Origin: Ferrimonas lipolytica
GTDB lineage: Bacteria; Pseudomonadota; Gammaproteobacteria; Enterobacterales; Shewanellaceae
NCBI RefSeq assembly: GCF_012295575.1
Contig: NZ_CP051180.1
Coordinates: 248,001 to 312,000 of the forward strand
DNA length: 64,000 nt
Reading direction: 5' to 3'
The notes beneath the pieces are model-generated. The model was not told where the DNA came from. It saw only the letters and a list, made by a program, of their open reading frames with translations, and searched no databases. Numbering within the stretch: position 1 is the stretch's first letter; each line of letters starts with the position of its first letter. The translations under genes were made by a program, and so were the position numbers. Positions 34,699-43,039 of this stretch are shown here, in pieces.

Positions 34699-36210
34699 TT
34701 GACCCTGCGCTCGCTCTCGCTCGCTGCTGCCATCGGCACCGCTTTGGCCCTTATTGTGGCCTACCTGTTATTGCGTTTTGGGGTGTTTTTACCCTACGCA
34801 GAGCGGCAGGTTTTGCATAATCAAAATCAAGAGTTGCAGCGCCTACATACCAACCTGAGATCGTGGATGGATGAACTTGAAAACCAAAATCACGACTGGA
34901 TAATCAGTGGCGCGGCCTTGCCGGATGGGGGGGGCCGGCAACGGTTACTTACCTCATCGGTAGTCGATAGCATCTTTATCTACGACAACAGCTTGGTGGT
35001 GCGTTATCAGCGTAGCTCGGCAGATCTGGACGATAGCTTGTTTAGCCAAGATGAAGGTGCGCCACGGGCGCGACTTATGCCTTGGGGAGCAAGCCATCAG
35101 CCGCAGTGGAAACGGGGCTTAGTTGATATTGACGGCGTATTGTACGGCTATAGCAGTGGCACACTGTGCAAACCCCAGCTGCAACGGTGCGATTTAGGAT
35201 ATTTGGTGCTGTTACGTAAATTCACCGCACAAAGCCTCCGTACCATCAGCGCCGGCAGTGGCTTGGTACTGAGCACTACGGTGGCTACCGCAAGTGATAA
35301 CGGCCTGCCGCGCTTCCCACACCAAAGTGACACACTGATGAAGCAGCGCCGATTGGTGTTGGTCGATGACTCCGACAAGCCGCTGCGGGTGTTGCAGGTA
35401 CAGCACCAATCCAGCCCTCCGAATCGATATAGTCGAATCGAGTGGTTGGTGTTACTGGTGTCGTTGGTTCCGGCAGCACTGATCTATTGGCTATTGATGC
35501 ACATGATTGCCAAACCAATGGAACGAGGGGTAAAGGCACTGCGGGCGATGGAGCGGCAACAGCAACACCGTGCCATTATGAGCCCAAGCATACTGAAAGA
35601 GTTCCGGCAACTGGCGCAGATCTTTAATGGCCTACTCCGGCGCCTATCGCAGCAGCAAGAGGAGCTAGCTAGCCTATCGCGGCGGGATCAACTCACAGGA
35701 CTGGCCAATGCTCAAGCGCTGCAGGTGTTTGTGGCGCAAGAGTGGCGCCGTTGTCTCCGCTATCGACGGGGACTGGCACTAATTTTGATCGAAATTAAAC
35801 CACTAGCGTCGGCGACTGAAGCCACTAGCTCGGAGGAGGCAGCGGTGGTGTTCTCCCGTGTGCTGCGTTCGTTTTGTCGACGTGGTGGTGAACTTGGTGG
35901 CCGCGACAGCAATGGCATCTTTAGCTTAGTGCTGGCGGAGGTTGATGAGCATCAGCTCAAGCTGCTGTTGCAGCGTGTATGGGAACGTTCAGCGGAGTTG
36001 AGCCCGTTTGACCGTGAACCAGCAAGATTGCAGATAGCCATTGGCGCCTCGCTGATCCCGGCGGGGTACGATGTTAAGGCCAGTGGTCTAACCCAGTCTG
36101 ATTGGGCCGAAAACGCCAACAATGCCCTATACCAATGTAAGCAAACCGGCGTTGGGGGGTGGCGGGTCTGGTGTATCTCGCGGCCTGGGTGTCAATGTCG
36201 TACCCCATAA
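34699..36210 (+). CDS. membrane sensor with degenerate GGDEF domain
   Basis: 503 residues: TM1 at about 7-27, periplasmic CHASE4-like domain 30-240, TM2 about 250-270, HAMP-like linker, and a C-terminal GGDEF fold starting LSRRDQLTGLANAQALQVF. The active-site motif is replaced by RDSNGIFSLVL, so it should not make c-di-GMP; the I-site is also absent. It could instead bind nucleotide or act as an allosteric sensor. Start is TTG at 34699 with GGAG 7 bases upstream; an out-of-frame ATG nearby was ruled out. Convergent with the LysR gene, 8 bases apart. Follows the RssB-like gene by 118 bases. Confidence 0.8.
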   Translation: MTLRSLSLAAAIGTALALIVAYLLLRFGVFLPYAERQVLHNQNQELQRLHTNLRSWMDELENQNHDWIISGAALPDGGGRQRLLTSSVVDSIFIYDNSLVVRYQRSSADLDDSLFSQDEGAPRARLMPWGASHQPQWKRGLVDIDGVLYGYSSGTLCKPQLQRCDLGYLVLLRKFTAQSLRTISAGSGLVLSTTVATASDNGLPRFPHQSDTLMKQRRLVLVDDSDKPLRVLQVQHQSSPPNRYSRIEWLVLLVSLVPAALIYWLLMHMIAKPMERGVKALRAMERQQQHRAIMSPSILKEFRQLAQIFNGLLRRLSQQQEELASLSRRDQLTGLANAQALQVFVAQEWRRCLRYRRGLALILIEIKPLASATEATSSEEAAVVFSRVLRSFCRRGGELGGRDSNGIFSLVLAEVDEHQLKLLLQRVWERSAELSPFDREPARLQIAIGASLIPAGYDVKASGLTQSDWAENANNALYQCKQTGVGGWRVWCISRPGCQCRTP

Positions 36211-36218
36211 GTGAAAAC

Positions 36219-37184
36219 CTACGGGATTGGACAATAGGCGTTAGGAGGAAACAGCGATTTGGTTTCGTCAATAAAGAACTGGCGTAACCAAGAGTGGGCT
36301 GGGTCGTTATCCAGCATCGGTGCCCACAGCATGTTGAAGCTTATTTCGCCAAGATGCAGAGGTACCGGCAGGGTGGTTAAGTTGAATCGGGGCGCTAAAT
36401 TATGGGCAAACTGCGAGGCACAAACGAAAATCATATCGGAGTGCTGAGCCATTAAGGCGGCGCTGTGAAAATCAGGTACCCGAGCACCGACATGGCGTTC
36501 GGTATCAATAGCACTTAGTACGTCGTCCATAAACCAACGTTCATTCCCTTCCACCGAAATAGTGATATGGCTGGTCTGCAAGAAGGCGTCCATATCCCAA
36601 CAGTGGCGCAATGGATGTTGTTGTCGCATTAATACCACATGGTTATCACGATAGAGCTGCTGGCTCGATAGGTAGCTAGGCAAGTGCTTTACCTGCCAAG
36701 GGTAGGGCGCTCGTGGATCGGTGTCCCGCGGCACGATAAGCAGATCGGCTTTGCCCTGCTGAAGTAACTCAAACTGTGCGAGGGTTTGTGGCGCAATTCG
36801 CAACTTCATGTTTGGGGCAAGCTGGTTGAGCTTTGGCATTAGCGGTAGCAAAGTGTGGAACGCGGTTTCCGCCATTGTCAGGGTAAAGCTGCGTTCATCG
36901 GTTTTGGGATCAAACTGTTGCGGTTGCAGCATGCTGTTGGAAAGCTGCAGCCACTGTCGAAGTGGTTCTTCAAGCGACAGTGCCTTAGCGGTTGGAGCTA
37001 GCCCCTGACCTGCACGGACGAATAAAGGATCATCCAATCGAGGTGCCAGCTGTTGCCGTAGTTTGCTCAGCTGTTTGCTTACCGCTGATTGACTTAGATG
37101 AAGCCGAGCCGCTGCGGCGCTAACACTGCGTTCCTCTAAAAGCACGAGCATTAGTTGCAATAGGTTGAGATCGATACGGTCCAA
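36219..37184 (-). CDS. LysR-family regulator
   Basis: 321 residues: winged HTH at about 1-60 (DLNLLQLMLVLLEERSVSAAAARLHLSQSAVSKQLSKLRQQL) and a two-lobed effector domain. Divergent from a Bcr/CflA drug transporter gene with a 105-base shared promoter region, so it probably controls that transporter. Effector unknown. Nodulation/PbgR-like sub-families look similar; none can be fixed. Confidence 0.88.
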   Translation of the reverse strand: MDRIDLNLLQLMLVLLEERSVSAAAARLHLSQSAVSKQLSKLRQQLAPRLDDPLFVRAGQGLAPTAKALSLEEPLRQWLQLSNSMLQPQQFDPKTDERSFTLTMAETAFHTLLPLMPKLNQLAPNMKLRIAPQTLAQFELLQQGKADLLIVPRDTDPRAPYPWQVKHLPSYLSSQQLYRDNHVVLMRQQHPLRHCWDMDAFLQTSHITISVEGNERWFMDDVLSAIDTERHVGARVPDFHSAALMAQHSDMIFVCASQFAHNLAPRFNLTTLPVPLHLGEISFNMLWAPMLDNDPAHSWLRQFFIDETKSLFPPNAYCPIP

Positions 37185-37289
37185 ACTCTTTCCTTTTTGG
37201 AATATCTTTTATTCGAATAAATCATTTTTTATCATAACTTGATTTATCTACAATGGCGCTACTTTTTTCTAGTGGCATTGGAGCTCTCG

Positions 37290-38474
37290 ATGCGGATCCC
37301 GACGTTTTGCCTGTTTATGCTGATGGTGGTGTTTAGCCCATTAGCGATTGATATTTTCTTACCGGCAGTACCACAAATGGCCCAAAGCTTGGACGCGCCA
37401 ATTGGCTCGGTTCAGGCGATTGTGGCGATATTTGTTTTGTGTATGGGCTTTGGTCAACTGATTGCTGGCCCCCTGTCAGACCGTTATGGCCGCCGCCCGA
37501 TCGCCTTAGCGGGGATTGTCATCTATTTAGTGGCTGCCGTTGGTAGTGCATTAGCAACCACTGTTGAGCTGTTGTGGCTTATGCGTGCGATCCAGGGCTT
37601 AGGCACTTGTGCCATTGTCGTTGCCGCATACTCTGGTGTGCGTGATCGGTACACTGGTACCAAGCTTGCCGCTATTTATAGCTATCTTAACGGTGTTATC
37701 TGCGTGATCCCGGCATTAGCGCCGATGTTAGGTGGAGTGTTAACTGAAACCATCGGTTGGAGGGCTAACTTCTGGTTTATGTTTGGCTATGCCATTGTTG
37801 CTGGCTTGCTGATTTGGCGACTGCTGCCAGAAACTCGCCCTAATGGTACCCAAAGTGCCGGTAAGCTTATCAGTTGGGCTCAATACCAACCGGTGCTCAC
37901 CAATTCAGTATTTCAGTTCTACGCCGGTTTAGTCGCTCTGTCATTCACAATTATCTTGGCTTACGTAAGTTATTCGACGGAAGTGTTGATGGTACAGATG
38001 GAACAAACGCCAATGGCTTTTTCGTTGTGGTTCGGTAGTAACGCGGCCATCAATATTGCTGGCGCTTTTATTGCCCCAACAGCGATTAAACGCCTTGGTC
38101 GTCATAAGAGCCTAATGGTTGGTACCGTTATGTCGGTGGTGGCGGGCCTAGCGCTGGTGCTGGTGGTTGATTCAACTAACCCGATGTCATTTATGCTCCC
38201 GGTCTACGTCTCGAGCCTTGGTTTCTGCTTGTTACTTGCCGTCGGTACTGGCGCAGCCATGACCCCATTTGGCGAACGTGCCGGAACAGCATCGGCATTG
38301 CTGGGGGTACTGCAAATGAGCGGCTCGGCGCTGTTGCTCGGGTTAATCAGCTTGTTGCCAGTTAGCCCGATGGCGTGCTTAGCGGTGAGCATGGTGCTGC
38401 CAGCGATATGGTGGTTAATGTTCCGCAACAGAAGTGATTATGGCCAGGTTCAGACGACCTTTCAGCACGGTTAA
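37290..38474 (+). CDS. Bcr/CflA-family MFS drug exporter
   Basis: 394 residues, 12 hydrophobic helices. Start ATG at 37290 (MRIPTFCLFMLMVVFSPLAIDIFLPAVPQMA) has GGAG 6 bases upstream; the longer frame from 37239 is not needed. The Bcr/CflA signatures DRYGRRPIALAG in loop 2-3 and the MRAIQGLGTCAIVVAAYSGVRD motif are clear. Likely exports a drug or small metabolite by proton antiport. Its stop overlaps the convergent lipoprotein stop by 4 bases. Probable regulator: the divergent LysR. Confidence 0.92.
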   Translation: MRIPTFCLFMLMVVFSPLAIDIFLPAVPQMAQSLDAPIGSVQAIVAIFVLCMGFGQLIAGPLSDRYGRRPIALAGIVIYLVAAVGSALATTVELLWLMRAIQGLGTCAIVVAAYSGVRDRYTGTKLAAIYSYLNGVICVIPALAPMLGGVLTETIGWRANFWFMFGYAIVAGLLIWRLLPETRPNGTQSAGKLISWAQYQPVLTNSVFQFYAGLVALSFTIILAYVSYSTEVLMVQMEQTPMAFSLWFGSNAAINIAGAFIAPTAIKRLGRHKSLMVGTVMSVVAGLALVLVVDSTNPMSFMLPVYVSSLGFCLLLAVGTGAAMTPFGERAGTASALLGVLQMSGSALLLGLISLLPVSPMACLAVSMVLPAIWWLMFRNRSDYGQVQTTFQHG

Positions 38475-38815
38475 TTGTGATGGCATTCGCCGGAAAGGGT
38501 TATACCTTTAGTTAAACGGCGACGTTCCGTTATCTCATATCCCTGTAAACAGAGCTGGCGTTGGTCCAGCTCTTTTTCTAGGTGGACAAACAGAAAGTGA
38601 TCATTAAGCAGCGGGTCGTCTTCGGTTCGCGCTTGTTTAAACCAGGTTTCGCTAGGGGTAAAGAAGGTGATTCTAAACTCCGCTTGCTCACTTTTTTGGG
38701 TGTTGGCCCAAAAGGTATAGTCGAGCTCTGGTACTGCAGTTGGCAGAGAGCTGCACCCACTCAGTACGCTGCTAAGTGCAGCGATTATCACGGCAGAGAA
38801 TGACTTCAATCGCAT
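38471..38815 (-). CDS. hypothetical lipoprotein
   Basis: 114 residues from the ATG at 38815: MRLKSFSAVIIAALSSVLSGCSSLPTAVPELDYTFW, signal peptide with lipobox LSGC. The rest is a single small domain with no family I recognise (EFRITFFTPSETWFKQARTEDDPLLNDHFLFVHLEKELDQRQLCLQGYEI) with a Cys pair (CLQ.., GECHHN) near the end. A longer frame to 38893 lacks family support. Convergent, overlapping with the exporter gene; divergent from dsbA with 176 bases between. Confidence 0.6.
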   Translation of the reverse strand: MRLKSFSAVIIAALSSVLSGCSSLPTAVPELDYTFWANTQKSEQAEFRITFFTPSETWFKQARTEDDPLLNDHFLFVHLEKELDQRQLCLQGYEITERRRLTKGITLSGECHHN

Positions 38816-38991
38816 CGGTAAATTCCATTTAGGCGGTTTAGTTCTATCGTTACTGATACGATAAAAAAAGGTAAAGCTAGGGCTAGATCTCAAAAATAGT
38901 TACGGCTTCTATTAATTTTTGACCTTGGAGCAACTCAAACCTTTACTCTGTGTCTTAGGACTGAATCTTAACGTGTTTTACAGGATATCTC

Positions 38992-39636
38992 GTGAAAAAA
39001 CTGATTGTTGTTTTGTGTGTAGCGTTGTTTGGTAGCACTGCGTGGGCTGCTAATTTTCAAGAAGGTGTACATTACCGCACTGTAAACCCTGTCGGCGCTG
39101 CCGCTGAGCCAACAGTTACCGAATTCTTCTCGCTCTATTGTGGCAACTGCTACAACATGGAGAGTCGCTTTTTGCCGATGATTACCCCTAAGCTGAAAGA
39201 AAAGGGCATCACGTTCGAGCAAAAGCACGTTAACTTCTCCGGCGATCAGATTGGTGAAGATATGGTTCGTGGCTTTGCGGTGATGACGCAGCTAGGTATG
39301 AACAAGGAGCTGAAAGAGCACCTGTTCAACTTAAACGGCGCCAAAGATCACAACCACAGTGATGAGGAGTCCGCTGACACTCACAAAAAGCTGAAAAATC
39401 TTGCGGACATCCGCGACCAGTTTGTTGCCTTTGGCTACGATGCCGCTGAGTTTGATAAAGCTGCAGCAAGCAAAGAGGTTAACTTTGCAGTGAAGCAGTG
39501 GCAGCAACAGCAGCGCCTGTTTGAAATCTACAGCATTCCAGCTTTTGTTGTGAACAACCGCTATCTGATTGAGATGAACAAGCTTGAAACTGTATCTCAG
39601 TTAGTTGAACTGATGGATTACTTGAGCAAAAAGTAA
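38992..39636 (+). CDS. dsbA: DsbA-family thiol:disulfide oxidoreductase with CGNC site
   Basis: Periplasmic disulfide introducer, 214 residues. Signal MKKLIVVLCVALFGSTAWA; thioredoxin fold with active site SLYCGNCYN at Cys50-Cys53 and the cis-Pro loop SIPAFVVNN; the helical insert is between about 80 and 150. E. coli DsbA has CPHC; the dipeptide here is GN, which changes the expected redox potential. GTG start at 38992 with AGGA 6 bases upstream. A DsbB partner is not in the window. Followed by a repeat copy. Confidence 0.9.
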   Translation: MKKLIVVLCVALFGSTAWAANFQEGVHYRTVNPVGAAAEPTVTEFFSLYCGNCYNMESRFLPMITPKLKEKGITFEQKHVNFSGDQIGEDMVRGFAVMTQLGMNKELKEHLFNLNGAKDHNHSDEESADTHKKLKNLADIRDQFVAFGYDAAEFDKAAASKEVNFAVKQWQQQQRLFEIYSIPAFVVNNRYLIEMNKLETVSQLVELMDYLSKK

Positions 39637-39654
39637 CTCAACTCCATTAAGAAA

Positions 39655-39945
39655 GGCGGCGTGACATTTAGGTCTTGAGGTTTATATCAAGCCTTCGGTT
39701 TCACCGATTTCGGTGCTTTTAGGGGGAGATGTCGCGGTGGCGACGGTACATTCTTGTATGCATTAAGGGGGGGCTTCTCCCCCTTTGGAATCCCCCTTGC
39801 CTTAGGTCGCAGTCTAAAACGCTTCGCTGGACTGCTCCAATGCGGCAGAAGATCAACGACTGCAGTGCTTAACCTTTGTATCGGAGTTCGGCTCGCCGGT
39901 GCTTTAATAGCATTGGAAAGAGCAACACTTAGTTGGTACACAGCC
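39655..39945 (+). mobile_element. MITE-like repeat, copy D (291 bp, diverged left end)
   Basis: Left end has drifted to GGCGGCGTGACATTTAGG but the rest aligns fully, ending GGTACACAGCC. Flanks TAAGAAA (39648-39654) and TAAAAAA (39946-39952) agree at 6 of 7 positions, a decayed target duplication. The right flank is the T-tract of the alkyl sulfatase terminator. Confidence 0.82.
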
Positions 39946-39947
39946 TA

Positions 39948-39977
39948 AAAAAGGCCTCGCAATCGCGAGGCTTTTTT
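39948..39977 (-). terminator. intrinsic terminator of the alkyl sulfatase gene
   Basis: GCCTCGC/GCGAGGC with AATC loop, A-run and T-run; directly next to repeat copy D and 18 bases past the stop. Confidence 0.85.
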
Positions 39978-39994
39978 GTTGCTAATCTGCTTGG

Positions 39995-41359
39995 TTAGAA
40001 CCAGATTTTACTCAACTGGCCTGACTCAAGTTCGTTGGCGTAGCTGAGGTAGTAATTGCGATTAGGGGCGTTGTATTCTCGCGCACCTAAGCCACGTAGA
40101 GCGGCAATTTTCACCTTTTTAGCCAGTACCTTGTCGCCATTGTCGAGCCACTTTAGGTGGTCAGCCAGCTCTAACGCCCACTGGAAATCCTCCGCTTGTA
40201 ACGCAGTATTCATTTTAATGGTTAGGGCTTCTACGCCACCAGCTAACTGCGCCATCTTCATTGCTTTTTGTTTTGGTGCTAACGGACTTAGATTAGTGGG
40301 ATTGCCATCGAACCACCCCAGTAAACCGGCGTAAATCGCACGGGTTGCGTGGGCGATGTTGCCGTAAAACTCAGTTAAGTAAGGCTTGTTTTTCAGGTGC
40401 GGTGGCAGCTCGACCTCATGGGCAATCAGATCCGGGCCCTTGCCTTGGTTGATGGCTACAATAGTTTGGTCGTACACCGAGCGGATAGCATCGCTGTAGT
40501 CTTGTAAGGCGCCAGTTGCGGCTTGTTGTCCTTTGATTGGCATGGTGTGGCCTGGCACTACAAACTCAGGCTTGTGGGTTGCCATCTGGGCCACGCTGTC
40601 GGCCCAGTTTAAGACGTTGCGGTAACCGGTACCGCGAATGGCGTATAGATTGGGAAAGGTCTGATAGAAGTTGTCACCGCTGAACAACACCTTCTCGTTT
40701 GGCAGCCATAGGTACAAGGCATCATTGGTTTCGCCAATCACGCCGTACATCTCCAATTCAATGCCGGCAATGGTGGTTTTATAGTTGTCACCTTCAATCT
40801 TATAAGTGGCCGGAAGATGGCCTTTGCCGCGGTCGTGATCGATGGTGTGAGCCGGTGCTAAGCCGCGGTTGGTAGCCTGCTCTAGCGGTAGCTTACGACC
40901 GAACTGGCGGATCCCACGGGGCTTCATTATTGGGTTGATCGCAGGGTCGACTCCATGATCGTGGCCAAAGTTAGCCATGGAGATGATCTCTGGCTGGTCA
41001 TCGCCAGCAAACACGCTGGCTCCACCGGTGTGGTCGCCGTGGCTGTGAGTGTAGATGATCGCTTTTACTGGCTTGTCGCTGTATTGACGCAGTGCTTTAA
41101 ATGCATTGCTAGCAGAGGTTGGACCCATCAAGGTATCGACAATAATCACCCCGTCGTCACCAACAATCATCGAGGTGGTTGCACCATGAAACCCAACCGC
41201 GGTAAAGACGTTTTCGGCGGTTTGAATCACGCTTTGCTCAAACAATTTTTCTTGCTGAGCCAGCATGGTTAAGGCTTGTTGTGGCGCCACTTGAGTAGCG
41301 GCGATGGCACTGCCACTGGTTAACGCGGCGATGATGGTAACGAGAGCGAGTTTACGCAT
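39995..41359 (-). CDS. MBL-fold alkyl sulfatase-like protein without C-terminal SCP2 domain
   Basis: 454 residues, exported by signal peptide MRKLALVTIIAALTSGSAIAA. Metallo-beta-lactamase domain with THSHGDHTGG (His105, His107, Asp109, His110) and a later EFVVPGHTMP metal His, then an alpha-helical dimerisation-type domain (YLTEFYGNIAHATRAIYAGLLGWFDGNPTNLSPLAPKQKAMKMAQLAGG) typical of the class-B alkyl sulfatase/BDS1-SdsA1 group. It stops soon after, about 200 residues short of full enzymes, so the SCP2-like substrate domain is missing. Substrate may therefore differ. Divergent from a LysR gene (196 bases), its probable regulator. Confidence 0.8.
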   Translation of the reverse strand: MRKLALVTIIAALTSGSAIAATQVAPQQALTMLAQQEKLFEQSVIQTAENVFTAVGFHGATTSMIVGDDGVIIVDTLMGPTSASNAFKALRQYSDKPVKAIIYTHSHGDHTGGASVFAGDDQPEIISMANFGHDHGVDPAINPIMKPRGIRQFGRKLPLEQATNRGLAPAHTIDHDRGKGHLPATYKIEGDNYKTTIAGIELEMYGVIGETNDALYLWLPNEKVLFSGDNFYQTFPNLYAIRGTGYRNVLNWADSVAQMATHKPEFVVPGHTMPIKGQQAATGALQDYSDAIRSVYDQTIVAINQGKGPDLIAHEVELPPHLKNKPYLTEFYGNIAHATRAIYAGLLGWFDGNPTNLSPLAPKQKAMKMAQLAGGVEALTIKMNTALQAEDFQWALELADHLKWLDNGDKVLAKKVKIAALRGLGAREYNAPNRNYYLSYANELESGQLSKIWF

Positions 41360-41555
41360 GAGAATAATCCTGTCTGGTTGAGCAAAATGGGCATCGTTTG
41401 TTACCGTTCAATACGCTAATTACGCTTGATCATGGATTTATGAGATCTGACGCTAAGTTATCGAACTGTATAGGATAAGTGCAGTATGCCTAATCATCTT
41501 GGTTGATATTATTCCCTTTATTGCGAAAGAATTGGTCCGAAAAGGGAACTAATCG

Positions 41556-42470
41556 ATGTCGAAACAGAGTGCTTACCTGCAGTTAAAGCGGATCGCCATT
41601 TTTACTACCGTGGTTGAATGCGGTTCCTTTGTTGCTGCGGCTAAACGACTGCAACTGAGTCGCACTAAAGTCAGTGAAAATATCAGTACCCTTGAATCTG
41701 CACTTGGGGTGCGGCTGTTTCAGCGAACCACACGCAAATTAACAATTACCCCTGAAGGTGAACGCTTTTACCAGCAAACTGAACGCATGCTACCGGACGC
41801 CTCTGCGGCGCTGGAATCAGTAAAGGAGGCTGGAGGAGCACTGGAAGGGCCATTGCGAATTTCGCTTAACGGTCATGTCGCACAGTGGTTATTGGTGCCG
41901 TTTTTGAAGCAGTTTATGGAACTGCACCCAAAGGTGGAGCCATCGTTGCAACTGCACGACCTACCGGTTGATCTGATCGAATCACAAATCGATATCGCCA
42001 TTAGGATTGGGATCCCTAAGGCATCATCAATGGTGGGTCAGCAACTCACGTCGATACCGTTAGGGTTAATGGCCTCGAAAGACTACGTCGAGCGTTTTGG
42101 AATGCCGTTGACGTTGGATGATCTGCAGCATCACCGTGGGGTGATGGTTGAGCAGATGCTTCTGTGGGGACCACTGCTGTTGGAGAACGAACAGGGTCAA
42201 TCAGAGGAGCTCAAGTTACCAGCCTCATTTAAGACCAATTCGCCTTCAGCGGTTACTATGATGGTGGAGCAAGGGTTGGGGATAGGCTTTCTACCGACCT
42301 ACGCGATTGAAGAACGACAGCGCTTGGTACCGATTCTGCCGCAATGGCGCTTTAGCCAAATGACGCTATCAGTGCTCTACCCATCACGCCATTCCGTGCC
42401 AGCGCGAACAAGGGCATTTATCGAGCAGTTTAAGCAGTGGATTAGTGATAACCCGATAAAACCCTATTAG
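41556..42470 (+). CDS. LysR-family regulator
   Basis: 304 residues: HTH LKRIAIFTTVVECGSFVAAAKRLQLSRTKVSENISTLESALGVRLFQRTTRKLTITPEG, then an effector domain of DsdC/AphB-like (Bartonella-type) layout. Divergent from the alkyl sulfatase-like gene, so it probably regulates that gene. Effector unknown. ATG at 41556 in the context AATCGATG without strong ribosome site. Confidence 0.88.
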   Translation: MSKQSAYLQLKRIAIFTTVVECGSFVAAAKRLQLSRTKVSENISTLESALGVRLFQRTTRKLTITPEGERFYQQTERMLPDASAALESVKEAGGALEGPLRISLNGHVAQWLLVPFLKQFMELHPKVEPSLQLHDLPVDLIESQIDIAIRIGIPKASSMVGQQLTSIPLGLMASKDYVERFGMPLTLDDLQHHRGVMVEQMLLWGPLLLENEQGQSEELKLPASFKTNSPSAVTMMVEQGLGIGFLPTYAIEERQRLVPILPQWRFSQMTLSVLYPSRHSVPARTRAFIEQFKQWISDNPIKPY

Positions 42471-42478
42471 TGGTTAAC

Positions 42479-42513
42479 CCCAAGCCCCAGCAAGTTAATG
42501 ACTGGGGCTTGGG
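42479..42513. terminator. inverted repeat, possible bidirectional terminator
   Basis: CCCAAGCCCCAG/CTGGGGCTTGGG with an 11-base loop between the convergent LysR and YdcH-like genes. Strong stem, no T-run. Confidence 0.55.
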
Positions 42514-42524
42514 CGGCTAGCGGG

Positions 42525-42770
42525 TTATTTTTCTGAATCAATGACGCGCTTATGGAGGCTGTCTTTTAGCGCCATGCGCTCATGTTTAAGCTCATGGATG
42601 GTGTCGTCGGATACCGGTGTGTTGCGCAGCTCAAGCTTGCGGATCTCCTGATCAAGCAGGTCGTAATGCTTCAAGTCTTTGGAAAATACTTCATCCTGAG
42701 CAGCAAGCGCATTGATGGCATCGAGGTGATCTGGAAATTCGATTCGTAGCGCGTGATTTTCACCTAACAT
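42525..42770 (-). CDS. YdcH-family (DUF465) protein
   Basis: 81 residues from the ATG at 42770 (AGAGG 5 bases upstream): MLGENHALRIEFPDHLDAINALAAQDEVFSKDLKHYDLLDQEIRKLELRNTPVSDDTIHELKHERMALKDSLHKRVIDSEK. All alpha-helical, the YdcH pattern (HxLxxEFP start, ELKxERxALKD end). Function of the family is unknown. Single gene. Confidence 0.85.
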   Translation of the reverse strand: MLGENHALRIEFPDHLDAINALAAQDEVFSKDLKHYDLLDQEIRKLELRNTPVSDDTIHELKHERMALKDSLHKRVIDSEK

Positions 42771-43039
42771 ACAAGCCTCTTTGGTCATTTAACGATGGAA
42801 ACTAACGGCTTCGGCGTTACTGGGGATAGAGGTGCAGCCAAAGTGTTAATAGTTGGTTTCAGTTTAGAACTGTAAAGGCTGCGCTAAAAAAAACAAGCGC
42901 CAGTCATTTACAACCACTGGCTGTTGCTCTTGCCACGATCGCCTCTATACCTAAATGATAGTTAAATGTTTTATCGATATTGGCTGGAGATGCTGTAATT
43001 GTTATTCAACCTCAACCAAGCTGCCGTAGATACCGTTTT

